From a candidate division KSB3 bacterium (GTDB lineage: Bacteria; Moduliflexota; Moduliflexia; Moduliflexales; Moduliflexaceae): a DNA stretch of 64,000 nt. A program made the position numbers and the translations under genes. The notes under the pieces are model-generated. The model did not search any database. It saw only the letters and a program-made list of their open reading frames with translations, and was not told the DNA's origin. Each line of letters opens with the position of its first letter. The stretch's first letter is position 1. Location: NCBI GenBank assembly GCA_002748425.1, contig PDSJ01000023.1, forward strand, positions 41,360-105,359, given 5' to 3'. Shown piece by piece: positions 16,403-25,745 of this stretch.

Positions 16403-17848
16403 ATGAAAATGTTCATAATGTATATGCGAAAAAATGTTTTTTTTCAGTTCTTACTGGCATGTATGCTGTTGAGCTGTCCGGTGTGGAGCGCGGCCCGTGA
16501 GAGCTTCCAGCATCTTGTGTTTCCTCCACTGAATTTTACGCCGCCTGTTGTCGAGCGGCATCGCCTGAAGAACGGAATGCAGCTTTTCTTTGCGCAGGAT
16601 CGTGAGCTACCCAAGGTCTCGATCTATGCCATGATTCGCACCGGCACGATATACGAGCCGCAAGAGAAGCTTGGACTGGCGGCTATCGTCGCTGAGGTCC
16701 TGCGTACTGGCGGCACTGCACTGCGAAATTCAAGCGAACTTAACGAAGCCCTGGAATTTCTGGCCACAACCGTAGAAGTGGATATTGAAGATGAGTGGGG
16801 CAGCGCAGAGCTTTGGACCTTGAAGGACAAGCTCGATGCAAGTCTGAAGCTTTTTGCAGAGATCCTCAGACGTCCCGCTTTCGAGCAAGAGAAGGTCGAG
16901 CTGGCCAAGAGTCAGATGCTCGAGATGCTCCGCCGCCGGAATGATATTCCCCAAAATATCTGCAATCGGGAATTCCGTCGGGTGCTGTACGGCAAAATGT
17001 CCCCGCTGGCCAGAATTCCTCAGACGCAGACGATCCGACGGATCACACGTGATGACTTGCTGGCCTTTTACCGGAAATATTTTTACCCCAATAATATCAT
17101 GCTGGCTGTGACAGGTGATTTTGAGACAGAAGCCATGCTTGATGCCCTGAATGCCGCTTTCGGCGATTGGCAAGCCGGGCAGATCGATTTCCCGGATGTG
17201 GACATGACAGCCTATGAGTTTTCCCCAGCGCTGTACCTGATTGACAAAGATGTGGATCAGACCAGTCTGGAAATCGGGCACCTGGGAATCAAGGCCGATA
17301 ACCCCGACTATCCTGCTGTCAGAATTCTTGATCTCATTTTAGGGGCCGGTGGGTTTTCCAGCCGCTTGTTTCAGAAGGTTCGCAACGAACGGGGCCTCGC
17401 CTATTCTGTCGGCTCACATTTTGGCGCGAAAACCAGAGACTATGGAGCATTTTGGGTCCATTGTGCTAGCCGAAACGATGCCGTCGAAGAGGTCATTCGG
17501 GTGATTCTGGATGAAGTCAGCGCCTTTTTGACCGAAGAAGTGTCGGCGCGGGAACTGGAGGCTGCAAAAAATCACTATCTCAATTCATACGTATTCAAAT
17601 TTGCCACCGTCGATCATATTGTGCGGCGCCGAATGTATTATGAATATGTCGGCTATCCAGAGGATTTTCTCCAAAACTTTCGTGAACGTGTGATGGAGGT
17701 TACGGCAGCCGATGTATTGCGAGCCGCCAGAACCTATCTGCATCCCGATAAGATGAAAATCCTTGCTGTGGGGCGTCGTGCCGATATTCGCGATGCTCTG
17801 GCATCGTTCGGCGACGTGCAGCACGTTACACTTGATCCTGTGGAATAG
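16403..17848 (+). CDS. M16 family peptidase-like protein, inactive subunit
   Basis: 481 residues with a signal peptide and two M16 domains. Where the active family has HxxEH, this protein reads GLAAIVAEVL, so the two histidines are gone and zinc hydrolysis is not expected. The C-terminal domain keeps the substrate-clamp features (GAGGFSSRLFQKVRNERGLAYSV in two parts). Active/inactive M16 pairs act as heterodimers, like mitochondrial processing peptidase, in which the inactive half binds the peptide. A GGAG ribosome binding site lies just after the first gene's stop, so the two are co-expressed. Confidence 0.92.
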   Translation: MKMFIMYMRKNVFFQFLLACMLLSCPVWSAARESFQHLVFPPLNFTPPVVERHRLKNGMQLFFAQDRELPKVSIYAMIRTGTIYEPQEKLGLAAIVAEVLRTGGTALRNSSELNEALEFLATTVEVDIEDEWGSAELWTLKDKLDASLKLFAEILRRPAFEQEKVELAKSQMLEMLRRRNDIPQNICNREFRRVLYGKMSPLARIPQTQTIRRITRDDLLAFYRKYFYPNNIMLAVTGDFETEAMLDALNAAFGDWQAGQIDFPDVDMTAYEFSPALYLIDKDVDQTSLEIGHLGIKADNPDYPAVRILDLILGAGGFSSRLFQKVRNERGLAYSVGSHFGAKTRDYGAFWVHCASRNDAVEEVIRVILDEVSAFLTEEVSARELEAAKNHYLNSYVFKFATVDHIVRRRMYYEYVGYPEDFLQNFRERVMEVTAADVLRAARTYLHPDKMKILAVGRRADIRDALASFGDVQHVTLDPVE

Positions 17849-17971
17849 GTGATTTCCCCAGCTACCGATCTCTAGCAGTTCCTTGTCCGGCATAGCAGCC
17901 GCCTCGTTGGACCTCTATTCACAGAAGAGATTTCCCAACGGGGCTGAACTGCTGTCGTGACGTTCCCCTGT

Positions 17972-18013
17972 CTGGTATACAGACCTTTTGTGATAAGTTT
18001 TTTCTGATACCAG
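17972..18013. repeat. Inverted repeat at the edge of an A+T-rich gene
   Basis: CTGGTATACAGA at 17972-17983 pairs with TCTGATACCAG at 18003-18013, 11 pairs with one bulged base and a loop of about 19 bases. It lies after the M16 pair and just before the A+T-rich Fe-S gene. It may be a transcription terminator for the M16 genes (a T-rich tract lies within the loop, not after the stem) or a boundary of inserted DNA. The role is open. Confidence 0.45.
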
Positions 18014-18085
18014 TAATATATGGTCCCGTATGGGGAATCATCTCAATCCCGGTCAGACGTATAATACATAAACGAGGTAAATAAA

Positions 18086-19213
18086 TTGAATACACTTTTA
18101 GGAAAGCTGAAGAAGCATATTGTTGATAATTGCATAACATGCGGTAACTGTGTAAAAATATGCCCAAGTATTGAAATTGCTGAACTTACTACGATCAAAC
18201 CAAATGAAATACAACAACAGCTATTTAATTTTGTAAAAAATAATACCAAAAATGAAATCGTGTCCAAAAGAATAGATTCATGCCTTGAATGTTTTAAATG
18301 TCTTGATTGTTGTCCTGAAAATATCAATCCGCTTTCTTTTATTGAAGTTGCAAAATCAATATCATTTGAAAAAGGAGACGATCCATATATAAATACAGTA
18401 GCAGATGACTATTCATCTCATTATGACACGATTAACAGAGAACTTACTGAAAAAGAAAGAGACTGTATATTAAAGCAATCTGAAACATGTGATACAACAT
18501 ATGTTTTCTTTCCCGGATGTAATATCTACAAGAGACCTGATATCCTGCTAAAAGTCAAAGAAATGTTAAATTGTATTACACATGATATTGCCTTCATCCC
18601 AGGTATAAAATTTTGTTGTGGTGATAATTATTTATTCAATGGCAGATTTAAAAAAGCTGAAGAAAAGTATATAGCCTTGACTGAAGTTGTTAACGATTAC
18701 AATCCCGATGAAGTAATCTTATGGTGTCCGACCTGTCTCACAAGAATTAAAAAAATGTGGAATAGTCAGTTAAAGCTTACTTCATTTTTCCAATTTTGTC
18801 TTGAAAATATTCATAAACTAAACTTTGTAAATTTTGAATGTCAGAAAAAAGTAACTTTGCATGAACCATGTAAAACGGCTTATACCGGAATGGATTTGAG
18901 CCATCGTAATATAATGAAAAATATTCCGAATATATTTTTGACTGAAATGAAGTCAGGCATTAAATGCTGCGGTAGTGGAGGAATGGCACATTTTAAAAAG
19001 AATACATTAAAACTGATAACAGATAAAAGACTTAATGAAGCAGTAGAAACCGGTGCTGAAATGCTGATAACTGTTTGTCATTACTGTCAGGAAGTATTTG
19101 ATGATAGAAATGAATACGAAGAATTAAAAATAATCAATTTGGCAGAATTACTATATGACAATCTAAAAATTCATGAAAAACAGCTCAGACCAGGCACTGT
19201 ACTCGGGCGATAA
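18086..19213 (+). CDS. Iron-sulfur CCG-domain protein (HdrD/GlpC-like)
   Basis: 375 residues. Two ferredoxin-type clusters occur near the N-terminus (CITCGNCVKICP and CLECFKCLDCCP), followed by two cysteine-rich CCG domains (FFPGCN..., FCCGDNY, WCPTC; then HEPCK, KCCGSGGMAHF, CHYC). This is the layout of heterodisulfide-reductase subunit D and related electron-transfer subunits. No flavin partner or membrane subunit is adjacent, so its redox partner is unknown. The start is a TTG at 18086 with GAGGT seven bases upstream. The gene is strikingly A+T-rich, with AAA/ATA/AAT codons unlike its neighbours, which points to recent transfer. Confidence 0.85.
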   Translation: MNTLLGKLKKHIVDNCITCGNCVKICPSIEIAELTTIKPNEIQQQLFNFVKNNTKNEIVSKRIDSCLECFKCLDCCPENINPLSFIEVAKSISFEKGDDPYINTVADDYSSHYDTINRELTEKERDCILKQSETCDTTYVFFPGCNIYKRPDILLKVKEMLNCITHDIAFIPGIKFCCGDNYLFNGRFKKAEEKYIALTEVVNDYNPDEVILWCPTCLTRIKKMWNSQLKLTSFFQFCLENIHKLNFVNFECQKKVTLHEPCKTAYTGMDLSHRNIMKNIPNIFLTEMKSGIKCCGSGGMAHFKKNTLKLITDKRLNEAVETGAEMLITVCHYCQEVFDDRNEYEELKIINLAELLYDNLKIHEKQLRPGTVLGR

Positions 19214-19375
19214 ATGCGTTCAGACGCTTTTCTTCAAGAAGCCATGCAACATTAGCTTTGGTAAATGCAGAAATACTCAAGCATAAGCCTTACATAGAAA
19301 TAATCTGTAGTGATAGAGTTTATAAAGTTTTTGTCGTCCCGTCATCTTCCCTGCTCTCGACGTTGTCTGACACGC

Positions 19376-20455
19376 TTACGATGCTTTTTCCAGAAGCCGG
19401 AGCGCCCAGGCGCTATGAGGACGGACGAGTTCATCCGCCCGTTCGTGCAGGCTCTTCAAGCTTGGCAGGAGTGCAGGATCGCCGGAATTGCCGATCGCGA
19501 CTGCGGTATTGCGCAGTAGGCCCTGAAGCTGAGTTCGCTTGAGTGGACTGTTGCGAAAGAGGCGGCTGAAATCTTCCTGACTGATGGCGGCGAGTTGATC
19601 CAGCCCTGGAGCAAGCAGACCCTTGCGTGGAAGAAAAGCGTCCGCTCGGCCCGGGCTTGCTGCGCGGTTCCAGGGACAAACACTTTGGCAGCGATCGCAG
19701 CCGAACACGGCGTTGCCGAGTGCAGGGCGTAAGGCATTCGGGATCGTACCGTGATATTCGATCGTTAAATAGGACAGACAGCGTCGGGCATCGAGGAGGC
19801 GGGGTCCCAGCAGGGCGCCGCTGGGACAGGCGTCGAGACAGCGCCGGCATTCGCCGCAGCGATCGGCCTGGGGGCTATTATAGGGCAGATCCAGGTCGAC
19901 GAGAATTTCTCCCAGGAAAAACCATGAGCCGTAACGAGGATGGATCAGACCGCCGTGCTTGCCGATCCAGCCTAGTCCAGCGTAATAAGCATGCAGACGT
20001 TCCAGAAGCGGAGCCGTATCTACGCAGACTTTGGCGTTGACGGGAAGATCGCTTTCCTGTCGAATGAAATCAAGTAAACTGAATAGGCGGCTTTTGAGAT
20101 AGTCGTGATAATCGTCGCCCCTGGCATAGGCGGCGATATATCCTGTGGCGCGTCCTGGCTTTTCGTCCTTTCCTGTGATGAAGACCGGAACGTGGGGTGA
20201 GATCGCCTTGCCCGGGTGATAGGACATACCGCACACAATGATGGAACGCGCCGGAGGAAAAAGCAGGCGGCAGTCTTCGCGTTTCTCGATATGACGGCTC
20301 ATATACGCCATCTCGCCGGCAAAGCCTTTTTCGAGCCATTGTCGATAAAATGCAGCTTCTTTTGGGCGAACCGCCGGCGCAATGCCGATGAGATCGAAGC
20401 CGAGTTGCCGTGATTTTTGCGCTATCTGCTCTGCCAGGGCTCTGTTATGCATCAT
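19376..20455 (-). CDS. queG: Epoxyqueuosine reductase QueG
   Basis: 359 residues from the chosen start. QueG is a cobalamin and Fe-S enzyme that reduces epoxyqueuosine in tRNA to queuosine. Seen: LGFDLIGIAP at the N-terminus, ARGDDYH, GWIGKHGGLI, the two 4Fe-4S motifs CGECRRCLDACP and CDRCQSVCPWN, and a C-terminal HEAT-like repeat. The open frame runs back to 20632, but the family begins near MMHNRALAEQIA. The sequence upstream of ATG 20455 carries GAGGCG, so I use that start. Confidence 0.94.
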   Translation of the reverse strand: MMHNRALAEQIAQKSRQLGFDLIGIAPAVRPKEAAFYRQWLEKGFAGEMAYMSRHIEKREDCRLLFPPARSIIVCGMSYHPGKAISPHVPVFITGKDEKPGRATGYIAAYARGDDYHDYLKSRLFSLLDFIRQESDLPVNAKVCVDTAPLLERLHAYYAGLGWIGKHGGLIHPRYGSWFFLGEILVDLDLPYNSPQADRCGECRRCLDACPSGALLGPRLLDARRCLSYLTIEYHGTIPNALRPALGNAVFGCDRCQSVCPWNRAASPGRADAFLPRKGLLAPGLDQLAAISQEDFSRLFRNSPLKRTQLQGLLRNTAVAIGNSGDPALLPSLKSLHERADELVRPHSAWALRLLEKAS

Positions 20456-20679
20456 TTCGCCTCGTGTGTGTCTTCCTCGCAGTTCGTGTCCTGCTCGGTC
20501 TGCTATGAAATTTACGTAAGCAGAAGCTTCCGAAATGTTGTTACTCGTACTCTGCCGGAAATGCCGGCAGAGCGTGTGATCTGTTGTTCGAGCTTCCGTT
20601 GTCCTGCTACCTTGCAGCCCAGGAATTGTCAATCAGCTTCTAGACTTGAGAAACAAATTCCCTCCAGAACATTTTTGCC

Positions 20680-20698
20680 GATCCATCCCTGATGGATC
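20680..20698. promoter_or_regulatory. Perfect inverted repeat upstream of the glycerate kinase
   Basis: GATCCATC (20680-20687) and GATGGATC (20691-20698) form an 8-base perfect inverted repeat with a 3-base spacer. It lies 22 bases before the -35 hexamer of the glycerate kinase promoter, a suitable place for an activator site. On the other side is the queG start. An operator is inferred from position only. Confidence 0.4.
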
Positions 20699-20719
20699 TA
20701 TAATTTCAATGGGAATCGG

Positions 20720-20748
20720 TTGACAAGATTCGAAGCGTATTCTATGGA
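20720..20748 (+). promoter_or_regulatory. Sigma-70-type promoter of the glycerate kinase gene
   Basis: TTGACA at 20720-20725 and TATGGA at 20743-20748 with a 17-base spacer, about 75 bases before the start codon at 20825. The -35 is a perfect consensus and the -10 keeps the TA of the consensus start. It would drive the glycerate kinase and the closely spaced glycogen synthase gene. Confidence 0.55.
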
Positions 20749-20824
20749 AGAAAGCAGAGCTCACGTCTGTGAGCAGAGATGAACGCTGTAACTTCTATCG
20801 TAGAGACAAAGGAGATGCTGCACG

Positions 20825-22156
20825 ATGAAAAATGTCATGTTACGGGACCATGCGAAAGAGATTTTCCAGGCGGGTTTGCGAGCCGTCGATCCGGTCGATG
20901 CGATCAAAAAGTTCGTCAGACTGGAAGGGGAGACGTTGCATGTGGCATCGTCGAGTTACGTTCTTAGTGATTTTGAACACCTGTATGTCGTTGGTGGAGG
21001 AAAAGCCGGCGCGGCAATGGCTGGAGCGCTCGAAGATATTTTGGGAGAACGGATTACGGCCGGTTGGGTCAATGTGAAATATGAGCATCTGGCTCCGACG
21101 AAGATTGTGACCGTTCATGAGGCTGGGCATCCTGTGCCTGATGAAGCCGGTGTCGCCGGTACCCGTAAGCTGATCGAGATGATTGAACCCTGCACTGAAA
21201 AGGATCTGGTGATCTGCGTGATTTCCGGCGGAGGATCGGCCCTGCTGCCGGCTCCTGTTGCAGGAATCAGTCTGAAAGAAAAACAGGCCGTCACCACAAG
21301 TCTCTTACGCTGCGGAGCGACGATCCACGAAATGAATACGATCCGGAAGCATATCTCCGCCCTGAAAGGAGGACAACTTGCCCGCATTGTTTCACCGGCA
21401 AGCTTGATTTCTCTGATGATCTCGGATGTGGTCGGCGATCCGTTGGACACGATCGCCTCCGGCCCAAGCGTTCCTGACGAACACAGCTTTACGGAGTGCC
21501 TGGCGATTCTGGATACATATGGCATTCGCAGCGAAATACCAGCTTCTGTGCTCGATCGCTTGATGAAAGGTGAAGCCGGTGAAATCGCTGATACACCGAA
21601 ACCCGGGGATCCGCTGTTTGAGAAAACCCAGAATGTCATTGTGGCCGGCAATGCGCTGGCCGCGCAGGCGGCTGCTGTCAAAGCCGAAGAGCTTGGGTAT
21701 CGGACGCTCATTTTAGCGACCGGCATTGAAGGAGAGACCAGAGAGGTGGCTAAAGTTCATGCAGCTATTCTCAGAGAAATCTGTCGATCCGGCAATCCTC
21801 TTGCGCCGCCGGCCTGTCTGATCAGCGGCGGCGAAACCACCGTCACGATCCAAGGTGACGGGCTTGGCGGACGAAATCAGGAATTTGTGCTGGCTGCCGT
21901 GCCTGAGATTGCCGGTCTGTCGAATGTGGCTGTACTCAGCGCTGGCACTGACGGCACTGACGGTCCGACAGATGCTGCAGGCGCTTTGGCCGACGGGCGG
22001 ACATTGGCTCGGGCGGATGCCCTTCAGCTCGATCCAACAATCTTTTTACAGAAAAATGATTCCTATCATTTTTTTGATAAGCTGGAAGATTTATTCAAAA
22101 CCGGACCGACGAATACGAATGTGATGGATCTGCGAATCTTGCTTGCAGGAGACTAA
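20825..22156 (+). CDS. Glycerate 2-kinase (GckA/TtuD, MOFRL family)
   Basis: 443 residues with the family motifs in order: VVGGGKAGAAMA, HPVPDEAG, ISGGGSALLPAP, KHISALKGGQLA, SDVVGDPLDTIASGPS, ISGGETTV, GLGGRNQEFVLA and AGTDGTDGPTDAAGA. The enzyme phosphorylates D-glycerate to 2-phosphoglycerate in the cytoplasm, feeding glycolysis from the serine or glyoxylate routes. The start at ATG 20825 follows GGAGATG. The next gene, a glycogen synthase homolog, begins 4 bases after the stop, so the two are one operon. Confidence 0.93.
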   Translation: MKNVMLRDHAKEIFQAGLRAVDPVDAIKKFVRLEGETLHVASSSYVLSDFEHLYVVGGGKAGAAMAGALEDILGERITAGWVNVKYEHLAPTKIVTVHEAGHPVPDEAGVAGTRKLIEMIEPCTEKDLVICVISGGGSALLPAPVAGISLKEKQAVTTSLLRCGATIHEMNTIRKHISALKGGQLARIVSPASLISLMISDVVGDPLDTIASGPSVPDEHSFTECLAILDTYGIRSEIPASVLDRLMKGEAGEIADTPKPGDPLFEKTQNVIVAGNALAAQAAAVKAEELGYRTLILATGIEGETREVAKVHAAILREICRSGNPLAPPACLISGGETTVTIQGDGLGGRNQEFVLAAVPEIAGLSNVAVLSAGTDGTDGPTDAAGALADGRTLARADALQLDPTIFLQKNDSYHFFDKLEDLFKTGPTNTNVMDLRILLAGD

Positions 22157-22160
22157 AGGT

Positions 22161-23645
22161 ATGCCACGACCGTTGAAAATAGCGTTTATTGCCTCGGAAG
22201 TTGATCCCATTGTCAGCACTGGAGAACTTGGCCGGGCTGTCGGAGGCCTGGCCCGGGCCTTGAAGGGACTGGGCGTGGATGCACGCGTCGTCATACCACG
22301 TTACCCCGATACAAATGGCAGCAGTTACGGACAGGTTCGCCTGGTGCCGGAGATGACGATCCGAAGCGTTAACCGTTTCGGGGAGACTGCGATCTACCGG
22401 CATGAACTCTCAGGAGAAGTGCCGGTGTACTTGATCGATAAACCAAAGTATTTTGACCGCGACTATCTTTACGGGCCTCCTGAGTCCTCATACCAGGATA
22501 ATGCCGAACGTTTCAGCTTCTTTGATCTGGCTGCGCTCGAAATGTTCACGCAGATCGGTTTTTTTCCGGATATCGTGCACTGTCACGACTGGCATACTGG
22601 TCTCATTCCGGCCTACCTGAAAACGCTTTTCCAGGGCAACCCGTTATATGCGATGATGAAAACGCTGTTTGCCGTACACAATCTGCGTCACCAGGGCTGC
22701 TTTCCCAAAGAGACGCTGAGTGTGACCGGATTGCCGGATTCGATCTTCTGTCCGGAAGGACTCGAATTTTATGGAAAATTGTGCTTTCTGAAATCGGGAC
22801 TTGTCTATGCCGACGCTTTGATCGCTGCGAGTAAACGCTACAGCCAGGAGATTCAGACCACGACCTATGGACGGGGACTTGAAGGGATGTTTCAAAAGCG
22901 CAGCAAAGCACTTTACGGGGTGATCGATGGTGTCGAATATAAACAGTTTGATCCTAGAATCGACCCGTATATTGCCGCAAATTACACCAAGGATGAATTG
23001 GAGCGTAAGGAGCTGTGCCGGCAAGATTTACTCAAGGCGTGCAGTCTCGATTCACTGCCGGACGTGCCGCTGCTTGGGATGGTTGCGCCGTTGTATGAAG
23101 AAAAAGGCTTTGATTTGCTGGCTCAGGCCTTTGATGAGCTGATAGGGCTGCCGGTGCGCTTTATCTTTCTGAACGATCGAAAGTATCAGAACGCGCACTA
23201 TGCCCGCCTTATGGAAGATTTGATGGCCCGCCATCGACGTTTTGCGCGTTGTTATACTGGGGCCGACGAAGAATTGAAACATAAACTGATGGCCGGGGCC
23301 GATTTACTGTTGATGCCGTTTCAAAGTGAGCCTTGCGGCGTGAATCAGATGTTCGCTCTGAAATACGGTACGATCCCGCTGGTTCATGCGACCGGCGGAT
23401 TGGATGATACCGTGAGTGAATTCAGCCCGGAAAGCCGGAAGGGAACCGGTTTCAAGTTTCGAGATTATACGCCCGGGGCGTTCGTGGAAAAAATACGGGA
23501 GGCACTGGTTCTGCGCCGCAACCGCTCGCTTTGGGAATTGCTGCAGGTGAATGCGATGCGGGTGGACTATTCTTGGGTCTATTCCGCGAAAAAATATCTG
23601 GATATTTATAAGATTGTGATGGGGCAGGGGAAATCCGGCGCATGA
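22161..23645 (+). CDS. glgA: Glycogen/starch synthase family protein (GT5)
   Basis: 494 residues. The start is ATG 22161 with AGGAG 8 bases upstream. The N-terminal catalytic domain opens with IAFIASEVDPIVSTGELGRAV; the usual K-x-GGL loop that binds ADP-glucose is S-T-GEL here. CHDWHTGL is intact. The C-terminal Rossmann domain holds the E-x7-E type signature SEPCGVNQMFALKYG and TGGLDDTV. The family transfers glucose from ADP-glucose to alpha-1,4-glucan. Because the donor loop is altered and the gene is coupled to a glycerate kinase, a different donor or acceptor is possible. Confidence 0.85.
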   Translation: MPRPLKIAFIASEVDPIVSTGELGRAVGGLARALKGLGVDARVVIPRYPDTNGSSYGQVRLVPEMTIRSVNRFGETAIYRHELSGEVPVYLIDKPKYFDRDYLYGPPESSYQDNAERFSFFDLAALEMFTQIGFFPDIVHCHDWHTGLIPAYLKTLFQGNPLYAMMKTLFAVHNLRHQGCFPKETLSVTGLPDSIFCPEGLEFYGKLCFLKSGLVYADALIAASKRYSQEIQTTTYGRGLEGMFQKRSKALYGVIDGVEYKQFDPRIDPYIAANYTKDELERKELCRQDLLKACSLDSLPDVPLLGMVAPLYEEKGFDLLAQAFDELIGLPVRFIFLNDRKYQNAHYARLMEDLMARHRRFARCYTGADEELKHKLMAGADLLLMPFQSEPCGVNQMFALKYGTIPLVHATGGLDDTVSEFSPESRKGTGFKFRDYTPGAFVEKIREALVLRRNRSLWELLQVNAMRVDYSWVYSAKKYLDIYKIVMGQGKSGA

Positions 23646-23778
23646 GTTATTGAATCGTCTCGAAAATGCTCCGAAGCGATCATCGGGAGCGCAGAATACC
23701 TGATAAACAGTGCGCGCGAGTTGCCTTGTGAGCTTCGCTGACCGTCTGCGAAGTGATCTCTGTGAATAAGATGCCTGA

Positions 23779-24933
23779 ATGGGGACGATACTGATGAACT
23801 CACATACGCAGCCCATCGTAAATGTGCGGGGCGGATTTTTACGCTCGCTTGAAAATAATGTTGCGATCATCAGGGCTTTGGGCTTTGAGACGCACATCAA
23901 AATCTTCCGGCCACTTGCCGGACTGTATCACAGACCCTTAACGCTTTTGATTGAAAACATTCGTGGCGAGGAGGTTGAGCTTGAACATGACAGCGGTCAT
24001 ATCAGAAACCTCTTGCGTTCCAAAATGTCGTTGATCTGCGATGTGGCTGGATCCGGCACTCAGACCATTCATTTCCACGATCCCTGTCAGCATGAAGAAT
24101 TTGACTTTATCTTTTTTGGGGACCTGCACGGCATGTTTCACTATCTGCATGACATTCTTGAGAGTGTCAATCGCCTTGAGCCGATGTTTCTGATGTCCAA
24201 CGGCGATATGACGCATGGCGGGCGTCTGGAAGACTACCATCTCCTGATGGATCTGCTCAGCTGTTCGAACGTACCGGTGTTCAGTTCGATCGGAAACCAC
24301 GACAAGCGCGCAGGAGGCGGGCGGGCGGCATATCGGCGGCTGCTCGCTCCCATGTACTATACTTTTTCCGTAGGCAGCACGAAATGTATCGTTCTCGACA
24401 GTTCGCGCAAACGGGGCCTGCAGAAATTTCAGTACAAATGGTTGGAGCGAGAGCTTCAACTGGCTGGACAGTCACGAATTCTCGTGTTCTTACATCGTCC
24501 TCCGGTCTGCCCGAAATACAATTATCTGGCGTTTTCCGCATCGTCTAATGCCTGGCGTTTTCTGTCACTTATGGAACGCTATAATGTCGAAGCGGTTTTT
24601 GGATCGCACGTCCATATCTTTTCCGAGTTTTATAAACGTGGTGTACGCTACGTCATCAGCGGTGGCGGAGGCGGTGCATTATGGCAGCCGGCCAATTTTC
24701 ATCATTATCTGCATGTCTTTGTCAAAAAAGATGCTGTGGATGTGCAGACTATCAAGCTTCCCACATCGGATGCCAAAGTGAGCCAGCGCTTGAAAGATAT
24801 CATTAAGCTCAACGTCGATCATCACATTATGAAAAATCGCCGTTTCCGTCAGGCTGCCGCTTTGGGGACGACATTATGGCTTAACCGAGCACGAAGCTCA
24901 TCAAGGCGCTTCCGCTTTCGCCGCCGCTTTTAA
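23779..24933 (+). CDS. Calcineurin-like metallophosphoesterase
   Basis: 384 residues. The first ~105 form a beta-rich domain of unknown type. The phosphoesterase core follows with GDLHG, NGDMTHGG, GNHDKR, FLHRPP and GSHVHIF, the five metal-binding blocks in order. The C-terminal ~60 residues are basic and end in an Arg-rich run (SSRRFRFRRRF). The substrate cannot be told from sequence. There is no signal peptide, so it is probably cytoplasmic. The start may be ATG 23779 or 23794; neither has a strong ribosome binding site. Confidence 0.85.
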   Translation: MGTILMNSHTQPIVNVRGGFLRSLENNVAIIRALGFETHIKIFRPLAGLYHRPLTLLIENIRGEEVELEHDSGHIRNLLRSKMSLICDVAGSGTQTIHFHDPCQHEEFDFIFFGDLHGMFHYLHDILESVNRLEPMFLMSNGDMTHGGRLEDYHLLMDLLSCSNVPVFSSIGNHDKRAGGGRAAYRRLLAPMYYTFSVGSTKCIVLDSSRKRGLQKFQYKWLERELQLAGQSRILVFLHRPPVCPKYNYLAFSASSNAWRFLSLMERYNVEAVFGSHVHIFSEFYKRGVRYVISGGGGGALWQPANFHHYLHVFVKKDAVDVQTIKLPTSDAKVSQRLKDIIKLNVDHHIMKNRRFRQAAALGTTLWLNRARSSSRRFRFRRRF

Positions 24934-25065
24934 CCTTCTTAGAGCCGCGTCCGAAGTCTGGGCTGATGATTGCAGGCTTCCGGATGTCGATGCGCCAAAT
25001 ATGCGAAGATCCAGGCCTGTAAAGAGTTCTTTTCAGGTCCAGACTTGCATGTGTGAAAAAGACAG

Positions 25066-25677
25066 ATGGGACAGGCACAGCTGATACTTCTTCGACATGG
25101 ACAAACTGCCTGGAATGTTGACGGCAGGCTGAATTCGACCACTGATTTGACTTTGAGCGAGCAAGGACGCCAGGAACTTGGCGTAGTACGACAGGCGCTT
25201 TCCAGCGTGCAGTTCGCTCATGTGATCGCTTCGCCCTTGCGGCGGGCCAGAGAAACGGCAGAGATCGTAGCGCCGCAGGCGGAGATCAAAACGGATGCCC
25301 GCCTGGTGGAAGTCAACTTCGGCCCCTTTGAAGCTGCACGACCGCAAGACTTGTCCGGGGGGCCTCTGGCCGAAGCCTTTCGACTCTGGCGTCGGGAGCC
25401 GGACCCGATTATCCCGGAGGGTGCGGAAAATTTTCACGATGCTGCCCAGCGCGGACAGGATTTTCTTGACAGTCTCTGTCCTGTCGAGCAGCCGATTCTT
25501 GTCGTCTCGCACGGCGTTTTTCTGCGGGTACTGCTTTGCAGCAGTATTCTGGGAACTAACCCCTGCCTCTATCGCCGCTTGCGGCTCGATAACGGGTCTG
25601 TTTCCGTAGTGCAATGGGAAAACGAGCGTCCTCGTCTGCTACAGTTGAATGTGCACAGAGGCCTCGCAGCATCGTAA
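25066..25677 (+). CDS. Histidine phosphatase family protein (phosphoglycerate mutase-like)
   Basis: 203 residues. The phospho-histidine motif RHGQTAWN lies near residue 10, followed by SPLRRARETAEI, the acid/base Glu in LVEVNFGPFE, and SHGVFLR with the second histidine. These are the marks of the GpmB/CobC-type branch of the family, which includes broad phosphatases and alpha-ribazole phosphatase. No cobalamin genes are adjacent, so a specific substrate is not proposed. Confidence 0.9.
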   Translation: MGQAQLILLRHGQTAWNVDGRLNSTTDLTLSEQGRQELGVVRQALSSVQFAHVIASPLRRARETAEIVAPQAEIKTDARLVEVNFGPFEAARPQDLSGGPLAEAFRLWRREPDPIIPEGAENFHDAAQRGQDFLDSLCPVEQPILVVSHGVFLRVLLCSSILGTNPCLYRRLRLDNGSVSVVQWENERPRLLQLNVHRGLAAS

Positions 25678-25745
25678 CGGCTGAGCTCCCATAGTACTTT
25701 GTGAGCGACGGCGAGCATGAAACACGCGTCCATTCCATTGCCGCG

